Positions 54,353 to 64,000 of a stretch of 64,000 nucleotides of DNA are shown here, piece after piece. The DNA is taken from contig MU271143.1 of assembly GCA_021432605.1 (NCBI GenBank), forward strand, positions 1,063,277-1,127,276, written 5' to 3'. A program made the position numbers and the translations under genes. The notes beneath the pieces were generated by a model. It was not told the DNA's origin and did not search any database. It was given only the letters and a program-made list of their open reading frames with translations. This DNA is from Coniochaeta sp. PMI_546 (taxonomy: Eukaryota > Ascomycota > Sordariomycetes > Coniochaetales > Coniochaetaceae). Each line of letters starts with the position of its first letter. The stretch's first letter is position 1.

Positions 54353-56696
54353 CGTTCCCGTAGATGGCTGGCGTTGGCATGAGCTTCGGAGAAACGAATG
54401 AGACAATGCTAATCACGAGAGCTCAGGTGTTGTGGCGAGACGATAGAGCCTGAGGGCTTGTGAAAAAAAGACCGATTCCTCCACGGCGCAACGAAGGGGC
54501 GTGATGAGTGAGGGTGTCACACGAAAAGAAGAATTGGTCCGACGGCCGTGGGCATCAGCGCGGAATTGCAGCAGTGGAAGCATGTAAATGAAATTCCGGC
54601 CCCCAACCGCTTCTGCGGCAAAGCTTCAACAACCGGCGACTTCATCCGACCGAGCCTTCCGCAAAGAGACTTTGTGCTGCCTTCTCATAACTTCCTCTGG
54701 TAGCTTCCCCACAGAGGAAGGTGCCATACTAACCGAATACGCTCGAGGATGGCAGGTTGGGATGTGCTGTGCCGCACTAACGGCATGCCAGCGACGACAG
54801 CGAGGTGCCACCGAAGACATCGACGCATGGTGAGGGTGAGGCAGGGGAGGCACGGTGGATGATCCCGTGATGCTTGGCTTATGTCCGACAGACGATCGCC
54901 GATTGGCGCGATGCTGGGGTAAATAGCATACACAATATCTCGCTGCTGCTCTGCGCACCGAGGGGAGCGTGAACAGTGTTTGTTCTCATTACCCGCATTG
55001 ACGGGCACGGAGAAAGGATTCCGTCTTCGCCAAACCTTGGCCCTTACTGCTGCGAGAATAAACACCACAGCAGCATACATCAAGTTTATACGGTCTGACA
55101 TTGATGACCGCAGGGCGAAGGGATAGACGACAAGCAGATCTACGGGCCGGTAGTAGCCCACCTAGATTCTTGAGGTGACTGCCTCGTTAACATTGGCAAA
55201 ATGAACACCGTTGAGACATGGACGGCACTTGGGAAAAGGCCAAGAGAAGACACAACAAGAGCTGCTTCTGCTGAAGAGAAATGCTGAGAAGCATGGAGAG
55301 GGAAGAGAAGATATAAAGGAGCTTGAGAGAAGGACAGAAGTGATATATATGTCGATGCACCCTGATGGCTAGCACGTCACTCTGAGCTGCCTTTGCTCTA
55401 CCACACCAACCGATAATCGATAAGATGTTTCCGCTACAGAACTCCGCTTTGCCCCACAGCGACTGGCAACTGGCGCCTGAGCGACATGTGAATGCTGGCC
55501 GGAGCGACACTCCGATCTTAAGATCGAGACATCACCATGTACTCGAGGAACTCGACAATGCAGCTGAATATGACTGATCCGAGAATTGCAAGCCGACATG
55601 TCATGACTTGGCACACTGAACGAATCATGATGGCATTCCTATAGGCACGCTCTGTTGTTGAAGTTGTTGACGCAGGGCACTCATCACAGATCAGACAACC
55701 AAGCAGATACAGATGAACGTGGCTGGCGGAACGATCCTCTATTGATCGGCTACTATCCGATTCCCCTCCGTCCCATTCAGGGAAGCAGTTCAGCCCTTTG
55801 ATTTCGCGTCGTATGACATGGGAAAGGTTCAGGAGAAGAGTGGTGGGGGCAATGGAGGTTAAAATAGCAAACTTACTGTGTAGGTCAACGTTGGATACCT
55901 TATCCTGCCACTCCCAAATAACATCCTCCGTTCAGGTCCGGGCTATCATAACATCAATCGCGACCTTCCCCCTAGCGGTGAAATGCATGTGATGAAACGT
56001 GGTCCAGACCTCTTCAGTTCCCCAAATCCAGCCCTACGGACTCGGCGTAAGCTCCACTCCACCTGATGCTAGGTTTACAAAAGCCTGAAAAGCCAAAGCA
56101 GTCATGCTAAGCACGTCTTAGCTCATCTCCTCCCGGATGGCCATTGGCTCCCAGTGTCGAGCTGAAAAGCATCCCCTCGCTCAGCCCGATAAAATCACCA
56201 CTGCCACCGGAGCCCGCTTTGGCTTGGCAACGATTGCTGGTCCGAAGCTTTCCAACCCGCAGCCAATTCGAACCTCGAAGTCGAGACCGTTGCGTGGACC
56301 ACGGCGGAGCGATGTGTGGCTGCCCGCCAATGCCGCCACGGCGAAATCCTATTTGCTCGGGCGGGTGCCTCCAAGCCATCTTGTCCGAAACAAGTCAAGT
56401 GAGCTGTACATTCAGATGCCACAGCATGGCCAAGAGGCGTTGTGCTCTCCTCCCCAGCGAGTGGAGGGTCATAAATAGGCGATGTTTGCGTAGGTGTAGA
56501 ACAGCCGTCGCGTCTTGTTGAACCTGGTCTTCCCTGCGTTCTTCCTGCTTCCACCGACAGCCTCAAGACATAATTGACTCTCGTCGGTGTTTTCTCCCAT
56601 CATCCATCGACTTGTGCTGTATCAAGTCGGAGGCAATCGGCATATCATAACTGATTGAGTCTTCTTGCGTCCTCCTGAGCTCAAGAGCACATCATA
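54353..56696. other. Divergent spacer GPI protein/FAS1 gene
   Basis: Promoter DNA for two surface-protein genes facing away from each other. Open frames (for example 54685-55161 minus) start with non-ATG codons or have no domain. A weak TATA-like CATAAATAGG at 56470-56479 precedes the fasciclin gene. Confidence 0.4.
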
Positions 56697-58024
56697 ATGC
56701 GCGTCATTAGCCTTGTGGCCCTTTCTCTGGGCTTGAGCGGCTCAGTGCTCACTCAAGAGCTTCCGGCTGCTCTCTCGCAGTATCCCGAGGTTTCAACCTT
56801 CCAGGGACTCATCAGTCAAGTTCCCGGAGGCGTATCTTCCCTGCTGCCGAGTGGTCTCTCGCCGAACTCGACCAAGGGCGTGACCGTCCTCGTCCCCAGC
56901 AACAACGCCTTCTCGAACTTCCTCAACGCCAGCCACTTGACAAACATAACAAGTGTGCCGTTAGACCAGCTGGTGAATATCTTGTACTACCACATCATGT
57001 ACGCCAAATTGACTAGCGCGAACTTCTCCGCCCCTAACGGTCTGATCGTGCCGACTCTCCTCAAGGACCAACTATACAATAACCGCTCGGCCGGCGCTGA
57101 TCTGATCAACACGTATGGAGCCGACGCCGCTCAAGGAAACGTCCTGTACATCTCCAAGGAACCCATCAACCCGGTGAAGTTCAGGGTGCGCCAGCAGCAG
57201 GATAACAGCGCTGCCTTGCGCGGCGGTATGGGCCAGGATGGTCTCATAAACGCAGTTGATGGAACATGGGATCTCGGCTACTTCCAAATCGTTGATACGT
57301 GAGCACAAACCTTCCATGTCTCAAGAGATCGACTTTGGCTGACACCAATCTCCTGACAGTGTGCTTGCTCCCCCTTCGCCCTGTTCCACCACAATCAAGG
57401 GTCAAGGTACCCTCAAGTCATTGGATACCGCTCTGACCAATGCCAATCTCTGGGATGCTCTTGACCACTCTGCCAATGTCACATGCCTGGCACCGAGCAA
57501 CAGCGCTTTCCAAGCCGCCGGCGATCCGCAAGTGACATTGAACAGCACCGACCTCTCCGGCGCTCTACTGTAAGCCCATGCAAACTCTCTCCGTATCATA
57601 ACAAACCTGCTGACCCAATGCTTCCCACAGCTTCCACACCCTCCCAATGCCGATGTACTCAACATTTATCACCGACGGCCAGGTCGTCCAGTCCCTAGCA
57701 GGGCTAAACGTAACCATCGCCAAGGTGGACGGTGACATCTACTTCAACGACGCCAAAGTCATCAGCCCCAACGTGCTGACCAACAACGGTCTGATCCACG
57801 TGCTCGACAAGGTCATGTCGCCCAACGGCACGGCGCCAGCTGCAACTGCTACCACGACGAGCACTGCCACCACCACCACCGCCACGGGCACAGGGACCAC
57901 GACCGGGAGCTCGACGACTTCTAGTGCTACGCCAAAGTCGAGTAACGCCGCTAACCCAGTAGCTGCGGATAATGCTGTCGGCGGGTTGCTGGCGTTCATG
58001 TTCGCTGCTGCTGTCCTGTTCTAG
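56697..58024 (+). CDS. Secreted two-domain fasciclin (FAS1) protein, GPI type
   Basis: Fasciclin-like proteins mediate adhesion at the cell surface; in some plant-pathogenic moulds they affect conidiation and attachment. Three exons: 56697-57298, 57360-57569 and 57631-58024, with two 61-nt introns; the product is 401 aa. Signal peptide: MRVISLVALSLGLSGSVLTQ. FAS1 domain 1 spans about 25-200 (VTVLVPSNNAFSNFL, ILYYHIMYAKL, NGNVLYIS-like strand, QIVDTVLAPP). FAS1 domain 2 spans about 205-345 (VTCLAPSNSAFQAAG, FHTLPMPMYSTF, GLIHVLDKVMSP). A Thr/Ala/Ser stalk and the hydrophobic end LLAFMFAAAVLF follow, the layout of a GPI anchor. Numerous N-glycosylation sequons. The first intron falls exactly at the end of the first domain. 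Confidence 0.92.
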
Positions 58025-58378
58025 GTGCTGTTGAGGACCGGATGGGAGATGCAGGGAAACGAGGCGACTTCTTGGAGCGCCATATATGATAATGTTTTCG
58101 AGGATTTCAAAAAGTAAGGTAATAATTGCTAAAGGCACCTGGTGATTTTGCGGAACCTTTGGAACTTGCCGCGGGCGTCTCGGCTACCGAATTTGGGAAA
58201 ATGATACGGCATAAGAAACATATAATGAGAAGAACAGCATACGTGACAATCTAATCAATTGAGAAAGGTAGTCCATGTCTCCTATCTAGCTCTAATCTGT
58301 GATTCGTCGCCCATTACCCAACAACGCCTGCTTGCTATGCATTTAAATCGTCAGACCAAACCCAGAACGCGGATACAG
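58025..58378. other. Convergent spacer
   Basis: 3' regions of the fasciclin gene and the Cys-rich surface-protein gene; nothing else seen. Confidence 0.5.
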
Positions 58379-59665
58379 CTATACCGCAGCGAACGCCATC
58401 GCTCCAGCCGCCATCATCGCAACACACCACAGCCCTCCTGCCTGCATCCTTCCGGCGCCACCCGTCCCTGGCACCTCCTTAGCAACACTTGCCGTCGCCC
58501 CCGCCGTGACAAGGCTACAACTCGCGGTACCACAGCCGTAGCCACTGGGACAGCAGCCTGCCTTATCGCCCGCATCTTTGCCGCACAGAAACCATCCCGT
58601 GGCACACGTTCCCGTCGTAGACGCCGGCACGCCGTCCGCCGGGACCGCGACGGTGACTCCGTTCGTGTCGACTATTGTCGTGGAGGATGCCGGGGGTGGA
58701 CAGGACGTCGTCTGGCAGTCGCGTCCCGTCTGGCAGCAGCCGCCTCCGTAGGTGGCCAGGCAGGGGTAGAAACCTGTTGGGCAGCCCGAGGGGGAGGAGG
58801 TTGGGCGGACGGGAGCGGAGGCTTCTGTTGTCTGGGTGACGCGCGTTGTTGATGGGGCGGAGGACGAGGTTGGAGTTGTGGATGTTGAGGAGGGAGGAAC
58901 CACCACGACTGTGGTACTCGGAGGGGTGGACGTGGAAGAGAGAGTGCTAGTTGTGCTGGTTGGGGTTATTATTGCTGTCGAGCTGCGGACACCTTCAAGG
59001 GCTATGTTAGATTATACGTTGCACGGGAGAAATAAAGAAGCTTGTGAACGGCACTTACATCCGACACCCTGACAGACATAGCCCGGGATACAGCAACCGC
59101 CCCCGATCTCACTGCCGCAAGGAGTGTTGCCCGCGGCGCACGACGAAATCGTTCCTCCACACGACGACCCGATCGGGCAGCAGCCGACAGGTCCGAGGCC
59201 GGTATCTTGGATCACCATGCATGTCTCGCCCGTCGGGCAACAGCTGTTGGGGTATCCGATGTTTATGCAACTGTTCGTTCCGCCGGGACAAGACCAGTCT
59301 CTCCTTTCTAACGCCGCCACAACCCTGCGGAGCAATCGCCATGCGGAGTATGCTCTTTCACCCTCGTCCAAGCCATTAGCCCACCGGTCGTCAAGCTGAG
59401 CAAAAGCTGGCCTTGGTTTGAGCTCGGCCGAGGCGTTTGTTGACAGGAGACGGGCGTCCCGGTCTTCGAACAAACTTCGCGCTGCAATGGCGGGTAATGG
59501 GAGCGGCTGTTGGTCCTGCTCTTGCTCGAAGGCGTAGTAGTGATGATAGAACTTCTCGCCTGCGTCGGGGGGCATTTTTCGTATTGCTGTCGGGAGTGGC
59601 GCATTGGGTTTGGCAGCTATTTGAAGGGCTACGAGGAGCCAGAGGGAGGACGGAAGGAGGTGCAT
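58379..59665 (-). CDS. Cysteine-rich secreted protein, probable GPI anchor
   Basis: Exon 1 is 59059-59665 and exon 2 is 58379-58992, with a 66-nt intron; the product is 406 aa. The signal peptide is MHLLPSSLWLLVALQIAA, followed by about 110 residues of likely pro-region. Cys-rich units of one type recur: SCCPTGETC, GCCPIGSSC and GGCCIPGYVC in the first half, then, beyond a Ser/Thr/Pro stalk, GGCCQTGRDC and AGCCPSGYGC. The CCxxGxxC pattern is seen in many fungal wall proteins of unknown function. The C-terminus (MMAAGAMAFAAV) is hydrophobic as for GPI addition. I chose 59665 because the frame upstream begins with a non-ATG codon. The intron sits inside the last unit of the first block, completing its cysteine. 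A role in the wall is inferred only. Confidence 0.85.
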
Positions 59666-60263
59666 ATTGCGCGGCAATGATGGGCTTGAAGATGGCTCTA
59701 AGTTGCTTATACTGCAGTAGGAACTGCAGTCACGGAGAACGAGCCACTTAAAGTGTCGCAGATAGCCTCGCGCAGGCTGGTGGAAAGTCCAGAGGAAGTA
59801 CTGCCGCAGCTCAGCTCGAGAGCTCGAGGATGCAAGAATAGAGTGGCTGGGATGATCTCGGCGATGTGCCTCAGCGGACTGGCCGGCTCAACCTGCCCGC
59901 GACGCGCTCATACAGACTCAGAAGGGAGACAAACAATTTTGAGTCTTGTTCGCACAATGTTTTCGTGGTAAAGTCCCAATGTTATTTACCTTGTCCGTAC
60001 ACTGATGTCGTTTGAACTCTTTCCAGTCCCGTCAGTTCGGATCAAGTCCGAAGAGAGCTACCCCTGTTGCACCAAGTGGGTCATCCCGAACAGGGGTTCA
60101 GATCGGTACGTAAGGTACGTATCGTACCTAGTCTGGTCTCAGACACTCAGAAAAGCCAAGAGGCAATGTCTCCGAGATCAAATTTGGGTATCCTAACATT
60201 ATAGTGTCTAGAGATGATTGTACAGCCATATGATACATAATCCTACAGTCCTCCTTCACCAGG
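59666..60263. other. Promoter of the Cys-rich gene / 3' side of MRM1
   Basis: Both neighbours are on the minus strand. It contains the hairpin at 60060-60097 and a run of three GTAC words spaced exactly 9 bp at 60106-60127. No gene seen. Confidence 0.45.
60060..60097. repeat. 9-bp perfect inverted repeat (hairpin)
   Basis: ACCCCTGTT (60060-60068) and AACAGGGGT (60089-60097) with a 20-base loop. It lies 167-204 nt downstream of the MRM1 stop, so it could be part of that mRNA 3' end; a repeat this short can arise by chance. Confidence 0.35.
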
Positions 60264-62234
60264 CTAAAAGAGGGAAAGCGTCTCCCTCTTCTTCTCGAAC
60301 GCCTCGGACTCGGCCTTCGCCTTGCCCCGGAGCAGCGAATAAGTCAGCAACCCAGCAGCGACGCTGACATTGAGACTATCCACAAGATTGGTCTGCGACA
60401 TGTTGCGAATGTTGACCTCAAAGTCCGCCTTGGACTTCAATTGCTTCGACAAACCCTCGCCCTCACCGCCGAGAAGAAGGATACACGGGTCTTTGGCCAA
60501 CGGATCTTCTTCTTCGACATCGTGAATACTCATCTGACGATGCTTGCCGCCAGAAGATGTCAGGGGGACCGCAGTGTAGACCTTCCAGCCGCTTTCCTTG
60601 GATTTGTCGAGGAAAGGCGCGAGGTTATCAACGGAGAACAGGGTAATCGCCTCCGACGCACCCGCGGAAGCCTTCAATGCGACAGGAGTAAGAGTTGCCG
60701 AGTTGCGCTTGGTGATGGCCACTGCAGTTGCACCGAGGAAGTTGACAGACCGGAGAATGGCGCCGAGATTCTGCGGGTCAAGGATCTGATCGAGGACGAC
60801 GACCAGCGGCTTGTGTGAGCTGGGCACAGTGCGGATGAAATCGTCCGTTCCGTTGATCTCCGCGTCCTCAGCCGACTGGTGGGCCAACTCGACCTTGAAG
60901 CCCGACCGTTCTTTCGCATCCTCATAAGGACCGAGGCCTCTGAGAGGCAACTGCGGAATAGGAGATGCTTCAAGGATGTAGCCGTTATGCGGTCGACCGC
61001 CTGACATCTTGTCCATGAGTCGGCTGTCGTGTTCGTTCCGGACCGGAATCCCCTTCTTGCGCGCCAATTTGACCATGACCTCGTCGACATCTACGTTCTC
61101 GCGGTTCGCGCCCGCGTAGATGTAGAGCTTGTAGAGCCTGCGTGTCGAAGTCTTGAGCGCCGCTTCCACGACGGACTTTCCGTAGAGAAACTGCGAAGCT
61201 GCTGTTGTGTACTCAATCGAGACCGGTCGCTCCGGTTCGTGGTCGGAACTGGACTTCCGCAAGGAGTTCCTTGGACCAGACTGCTCCTTCGTCCGATGAA
61301 ACTCCTTGTGCTGTTCTGGTGACCAGCGCCTCTCTTGTTTCTCCGAATCCCGCTTCTCAGGAGTCCTCCTAGACTCTCTGGAATTGTCTCCTGGTCGACC
61401 AGCTTTCTCTCCAAAGGATGACAGCCTGTCCGTCATCCGTGTCTCTCGGCCACCTCCAACGCTTCTGGTTTCTCGCGTACCTGCACCACGAATTGACGAT
61501 GGCCTCTCTGTGAGTCGTGTATCGCGACCGTCTCCGAAGCCGGTTCTCGCTCGAGCACCACCTCCCCCAGAAGCAACGTCCATGTCCTCCCTGTTGATCC
61601 GTCGAGTCTCTCGGCTGGGCCTAAAGCCCTCACTGGCTCGGTCAGCCCAATTCCCCGTAATCTTCGGCTTCGTTCCACCCGAGGCGAGGCGATCCCTGGC
61701 TGCAGTTCGTGCCTTGTAATCTATCCTTGCTCCGTCATCTCCCCTTCCGAAGGGCGACTGACCCTTGAATGCATCTTCAAAAGCAGTCTTCGTGATCGCA
61801 ACCGGACCGGATCTGGAGCGTGACCTTGTCTCGGCGCCCTTCAGAGTTCTCAGTTTGTCCTGCAATAGCCCAGTTTTCAACTGGTATACCAAGCTCTTCT
61901 TTCCGTGGCTGAAATTGGGGTTGTAGAATCGTGCCTGACGAGTCAAAGAATCTGGTACAGCCTTCTGGGTGATGTCTTTCTTCCCTTTCCTGATCCTGAA
62001 AGTCTGGTCGGCCGCAGCTGCCCTTGCGAGACTCCTCTCAGTCCTGTTCAAAGGTACAGGTGACCCCTCGAGGGACGTGGAACGACCTCCCCTCCTTTGC
62101 TCCGTTGCACGGCCCCTGTGGATCGCCGATAGTGAAGCCCATCTTCTCTGAGATGAAGCGTTTTGAGACAATAGCTGTCCATGACATTGGTGAGGCGAGG
62201 TACGAAGGGCCTGCCAAGGACGTGAGGACAGCAT
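60264..62234 (-). CDS. MRM1: Mitochondrial 21S rRNA 2'-O-ribose methyltransferase
   Basis: Mrm1 methylates a guanosine in the peptidyl-transferase region of the mitochondrial large rRNA. A single-exon gene of 656 aa starting at the ATG 62234. The N-terminal presequence is rich in Arg/Ser/Gln without acids (MLSSRPWQALRTSPHQCHG). A long basic, Arg/Gly-rich disordered region covers about 40-340, which is larger than in yeast. The SpoU substrate-binding domain starts at FLYGKSVVEAAL, near 345. The trefoil-knot catalytic domain follows, with motif 1 DPQNLGAILRSVNFLGA, motif 2 LLLGGEGEGLS and motif 3 NLVDSLNVSVAAG. The catalytic Arg of motif 1 and the SAM-loop glycines are present. Divergent from the acidic-protein gene, with a 614-bp spacer. 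Confidence 0.93.
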   Translation of the reverse strand: MLSSRPWQALRTSPHQCHGQLLSQNASSQRRWASLSAIHRGRATEQRRGGRSTSLEGSPVPLNRTERSLARAAAADQTFRIRKGKKDITQKAVPDSLTRQARFYNPNFSHGKKSLVYQLKTGLLQDKLRTLKGAETRSRSRSGPVAITKTAFEDAFKGQSPFGRGDDGARIDYKARTAARDRLASGGTKPKITGNWADRASEGFRPSRETRRINREDMDVASGGGGARARTGFGDGRDTRLTERPSSIRGAGTRETRSVGGGRETRMTDRLSSFGEKAGRPGDNSRESRRTPEKRDSEKQERRWSPEQHKEFHRTKEQSGPRNSLRKSSSDHEPERPVSIEYTTAASQFLYGKSVVEAALKTSTRRLYKLYIYAGANRENVDVDEVMVKLARKKGIPVRNEHDSRLMDKMSGGRPHNGYILEASPIPQLPLRGLGPYEDAKERSGFKVELAHQSAEDAEINGTDDFIRTVPSSHKPLVVVLDQILDPQNLGAILRSVNFLGATAVAITKRNSATLTPVALKASAGASEAITLFSVDNLAPFLDKSKESGWKVYTAVPLTSSGGKHRQMSIHDVEEEDPLAKDPCILLLGGEGEGLSKQLKSKADFEVNIRNMSQTNLVDSLNVSVAAGLLTYSLLRGKAKAESEAFEKKRETLSLF

Positions 62235-62848
62235 CTGAGCAGAATATAGGCAGATTCAAGCCTTGTCTTGAGCGATCTTGTCCTCGAGATCAATGTATTC
62301 CAACACCAGCACCTCACACGCAACCCTAACCGCTCTTGAACCCAGCACTTTCCAAACGCCTCTATTAGAGGCTGGTCCGGGATCTAGAACATAGAAATAA
62401 CCAACAAACTCTTCAAAACAAAGTCGTCAATGTGTCCGTATCTGTGTTCGTCCTCAAGTATTCTTCTATCTGCAATTCTGCCTGTAACTGCGGTGAGTGC
62501 GTTGCAGAGATTGCAGTGTCGTGTTGCGTGAGTGAGAGAAAGTCCATCGACACTTTTTGATATTCTTTTCTGGGCTAGACCGCGAGGAGGCGAACAGGGG
62601 TGGAGCAATGCATGTGACCCACTCCCGTCGTTACCTTAGGTACTGAAGTACCTTACTATAACCCCTGTCACACTTCAGGTACTTCCAAGCACGACCGCGT
62701 TACGACGAGCGAGTGGGTACCGCGTTCTTGGATTCAGGCGCGACGTCTTATGACTTCAACACCAACCATCTTCCACTTGTCGCAAACCGGATAGGGACAG
62801 TTGACATTCATTTCTGCTCCATTTGGCACCTTGTTATTACTTGTACAT
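62235..62848. other. Divergent spacer MRM1/acidic protein
   Basis: Promoter DNA of two genes. It holds the small palindrome AGGTACT-GA-AGTACCT at 62638-62653, a word type common in this contig's spacers. Confidence 0.4.
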
Positions 62849-63293
62849 ATGACATTGTCCACCTGGGTATCGCAAGCCAAACCCGCGCTCCGAGATGTTC
62901 TATCAACAGAGCCTGAAAGGCCGCCTACTTATGGGGAACACAGTATGATGTCCATTGATATTGATGGTCCGGAGACCGAGCCAGATGTCCCCTTGCCGGC
63001 ACGCAAGGTCGAGATCGTCATCGAGTTGCCCGAAATCAGTTTGGAAAGACGGAAGGAGTTTGTCGTGGTCGAGGAGCCTGACGATGACCATAATGGAAAC
63101 GAGGTAAGCTTTTACATGTGTCCAAACTCTGTCGGTTCGTTGCGCATGGCGACATGTTACACACCAGAGGGAGAAAGCCAGTGCGCCTTCAGAAGACATC
63201 CAGCAGAATGTCCATCAGATTGTCCGAGTGGAAGTCGACCATGACGATTCGAAGCCGAGCGGAGATATCGAATTATCAGATCGAGGTCACTGA
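62849..63293 (+). CDS. Acidic disordered protein, unknown function
   Basis: Two exons, 62849-63103 and 63168-63293; the 64-nt intron has a GTAAGC donor and CACCAG acceptor. The product is 126 aa. No signal peptide or membrane segment. The chain is highly acidic (EPDVPLPARKVEIVIELPEI, FVVVEEPDDD, VEVDHDD) with two short strand-like Val/Ile/Glu stretches. I do not recognise it. The two exons have the same acidic character on either side of the intron, which supports the model, but codon evidence is thin. It stands 333 bp upstream of the next gene on the same strand, so these exons could instead be the leader part of that gene or an upstream open frame. Confidence 0.45.
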
Positions 63294-63626
63294 ACCTTGA
63301 CTCCTCGCTCACAAACCGCATCTCTCATCAAACAAGCCTCTCTACCATCGCACCTTCCCTCATCACTTTCACGCTACTTCACAGGGCTCACAAGGCCACC
63401 AACTACTACAGTTATTTCTACTATCTCTACCTTTCTTCACTTCGCAGCCTTCCTGCACTCTTCGCAACCATCAACCTTCTACTTGCCTCCCCTTGAGTAC
63501 CTTGCAAGTTGAGTCGCCTTGTTTCACTCCAGTTATAGGATGATTCGAGCCATTCAGCGTCGTGGCCGTCGCTAGTACTGGAACCTCAACAGCGGCATCA
63601 TCGCCATCCTCTGCCGGTCAATCACC
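63294..63626. other. Short C/T-rich spacer
   Basis: A pyrimidine-rich stretch (CATCTCTCATC, CTATCTCTACC), typical of a fungal promoter or leader just before an ATG. Confidence 0.45.
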
Positions 63627-64000
63627 ATGGTAAATCACTATCTCTGAGAGCTCGGGATACCAGCTCATTTGTTGCACGATGTGTTACCGAGCTGCCATCT
63701 CGGCATGATTCTCCCACACCTATCCTTCTTCTCACCTCACAGATTGATTTGGAATCAGACATTTTATCTATCTTACGTCTAGTATGACTTGTCTAACATT
63801 TATGACTAGGCTGCCTACGGCAATGCCAATGGCTCAAGAAAGCGCAAGCTGGATCATGATGCGGAGTACGATGACGGACCAGAAGAGGACGACTACCTGA
63901 GTAGCGGATCTCAGGATCAGCACATTCCATTTGGTGACCGTCGTTCTGGTCGTGTGTCTGGACGCACATCTGGCCTCAATACCCGGCAGACCTCGCGTAT
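63627..64000 (+). CDS. 5' end of an unrecognised charged nuclear-type protein
   Basis: The coding part of exon 1 is only the ATG (63627-63629). It is followed by a 180-nt intron (GTAAAT donor, TCTAAC branch, GACTAG acceptor), then exon 2 from 63810 to beyond the window. The start reads MAAYGNANGSRKRKLDHDAE, then a very acidic patch (DDGPEEDDYLSSGSQDQ), then an Arg/Ser/Gly-rich stretch (RRSGRVSGRTS). The basic RKRK could be a nuclear signal. This mix is common at N-termini of chromatin proteins and helicases, but no domain is within reach, so I give no name. The frame is open to the last base. An ATG in the second exon is not available nearby, which supports use of the tiny first exon. Confidence 0.55.

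Noticed and set aside
54685-55161. 158-codon minus-strand open frame in the GPI/FAS1 spacer
   Set aside because: Opens with a non-ATG codon, has no domain and lies in a divergent promoter.
56107-56566. Several overlapping 90-125-codon frames on both strands before the fasciclin gene
   Set aside because: Long frames in all directions over the same bases point to a local lack of stop codons from base composition, not to genes.

Overview
This is a gene-rich nuclear contig fragment of a filamentous ascomycete (Pezizomycotina, most likely Sordariomycetes). The evidence is short introns (mostly 49-85 nt) with GTRNGY donors, CTRAC branch sites and YAG acceptors, single-copy genes spaced a few kb apart, and typical mould families: an AA9 polysaccharide monooxygenase, a two-domain fasciclin protein, Ser/Thr-rich GPI proteins, and C2H2 factors with the SKN(E/D)WKRH finger. 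The species cannot be fixed from the sequence. I see no intact transposon, rRNA, tRNA or CRISPR.

Layout. 0-6 kb: 3' end of DNA polymerase epsilon subunit B (DPB2, +), ATG7 (-) and dCMP deaminase DCD1 (+). 6-12 kb: a 63-aa membrane protein (-), a secreted AA9 LPMO (-) and the wreck of a small secreted protein gene (-). 12-18 kb: the 24-kDa Fe-S subunit of complex I (+), a kelch protein (-) and a C2H2 factor (-). 18-23.5 kb is a gene-poor spacer, followed by a second, six-exon C2H2 factor (-) of the same finger type. 29.5 kb: a small Cys/His-rich polyQ protein (+). 32-39 kb: a Boi1/2-type SH3-SAM-PH polarity protein (-), splicing factor SPF27 (+) and the PKA regulatory subunit (-). 41.5-49 kb: CDC50-type flippase subunit (+), a J-domain membrane protein (-), replication licensing factor CDT1 (+) and coactivator MBF1 (-). 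52.5-60 kb: a GFA/CENP-V zinc protein (+), two GPI-type cell-surface proteins (-) and a fasciclin protein (+). 60-64 kb: mitochondrial rRNA methyltransferase MRM1 (-), an acidic 126-aa protein (+) and the 5' end of an unrecognised basic/acidic protein (+) that runs off the window.

The genes are mostly housekeeping and independent, with no biosynthetic cluster. Three themes recur. S-phase functions are DPB2, DCD1 and CDT1; both DCD1 and CDT1 carry an ACGCGT (MluI box) about 190-230 bp upstream of the ATG. Cell-surface and polarity functions are BOI, CDC50, the FAS1 and GPI proteins, and PKA-R. Mitochondrial functions are nuo-24 and MRM1. Exon structures were worked out by hand from splice signals, and in every multi-exon model the joined exons keep frame. 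No obvious new biological system was found. The most interesting leads are the Cys/His-rich polyQ mini-protein, the related C2H2 pair around a 5.5-kb spacer with an exact 26-bp duplication over a stop codon, and the shared MluI boxes.
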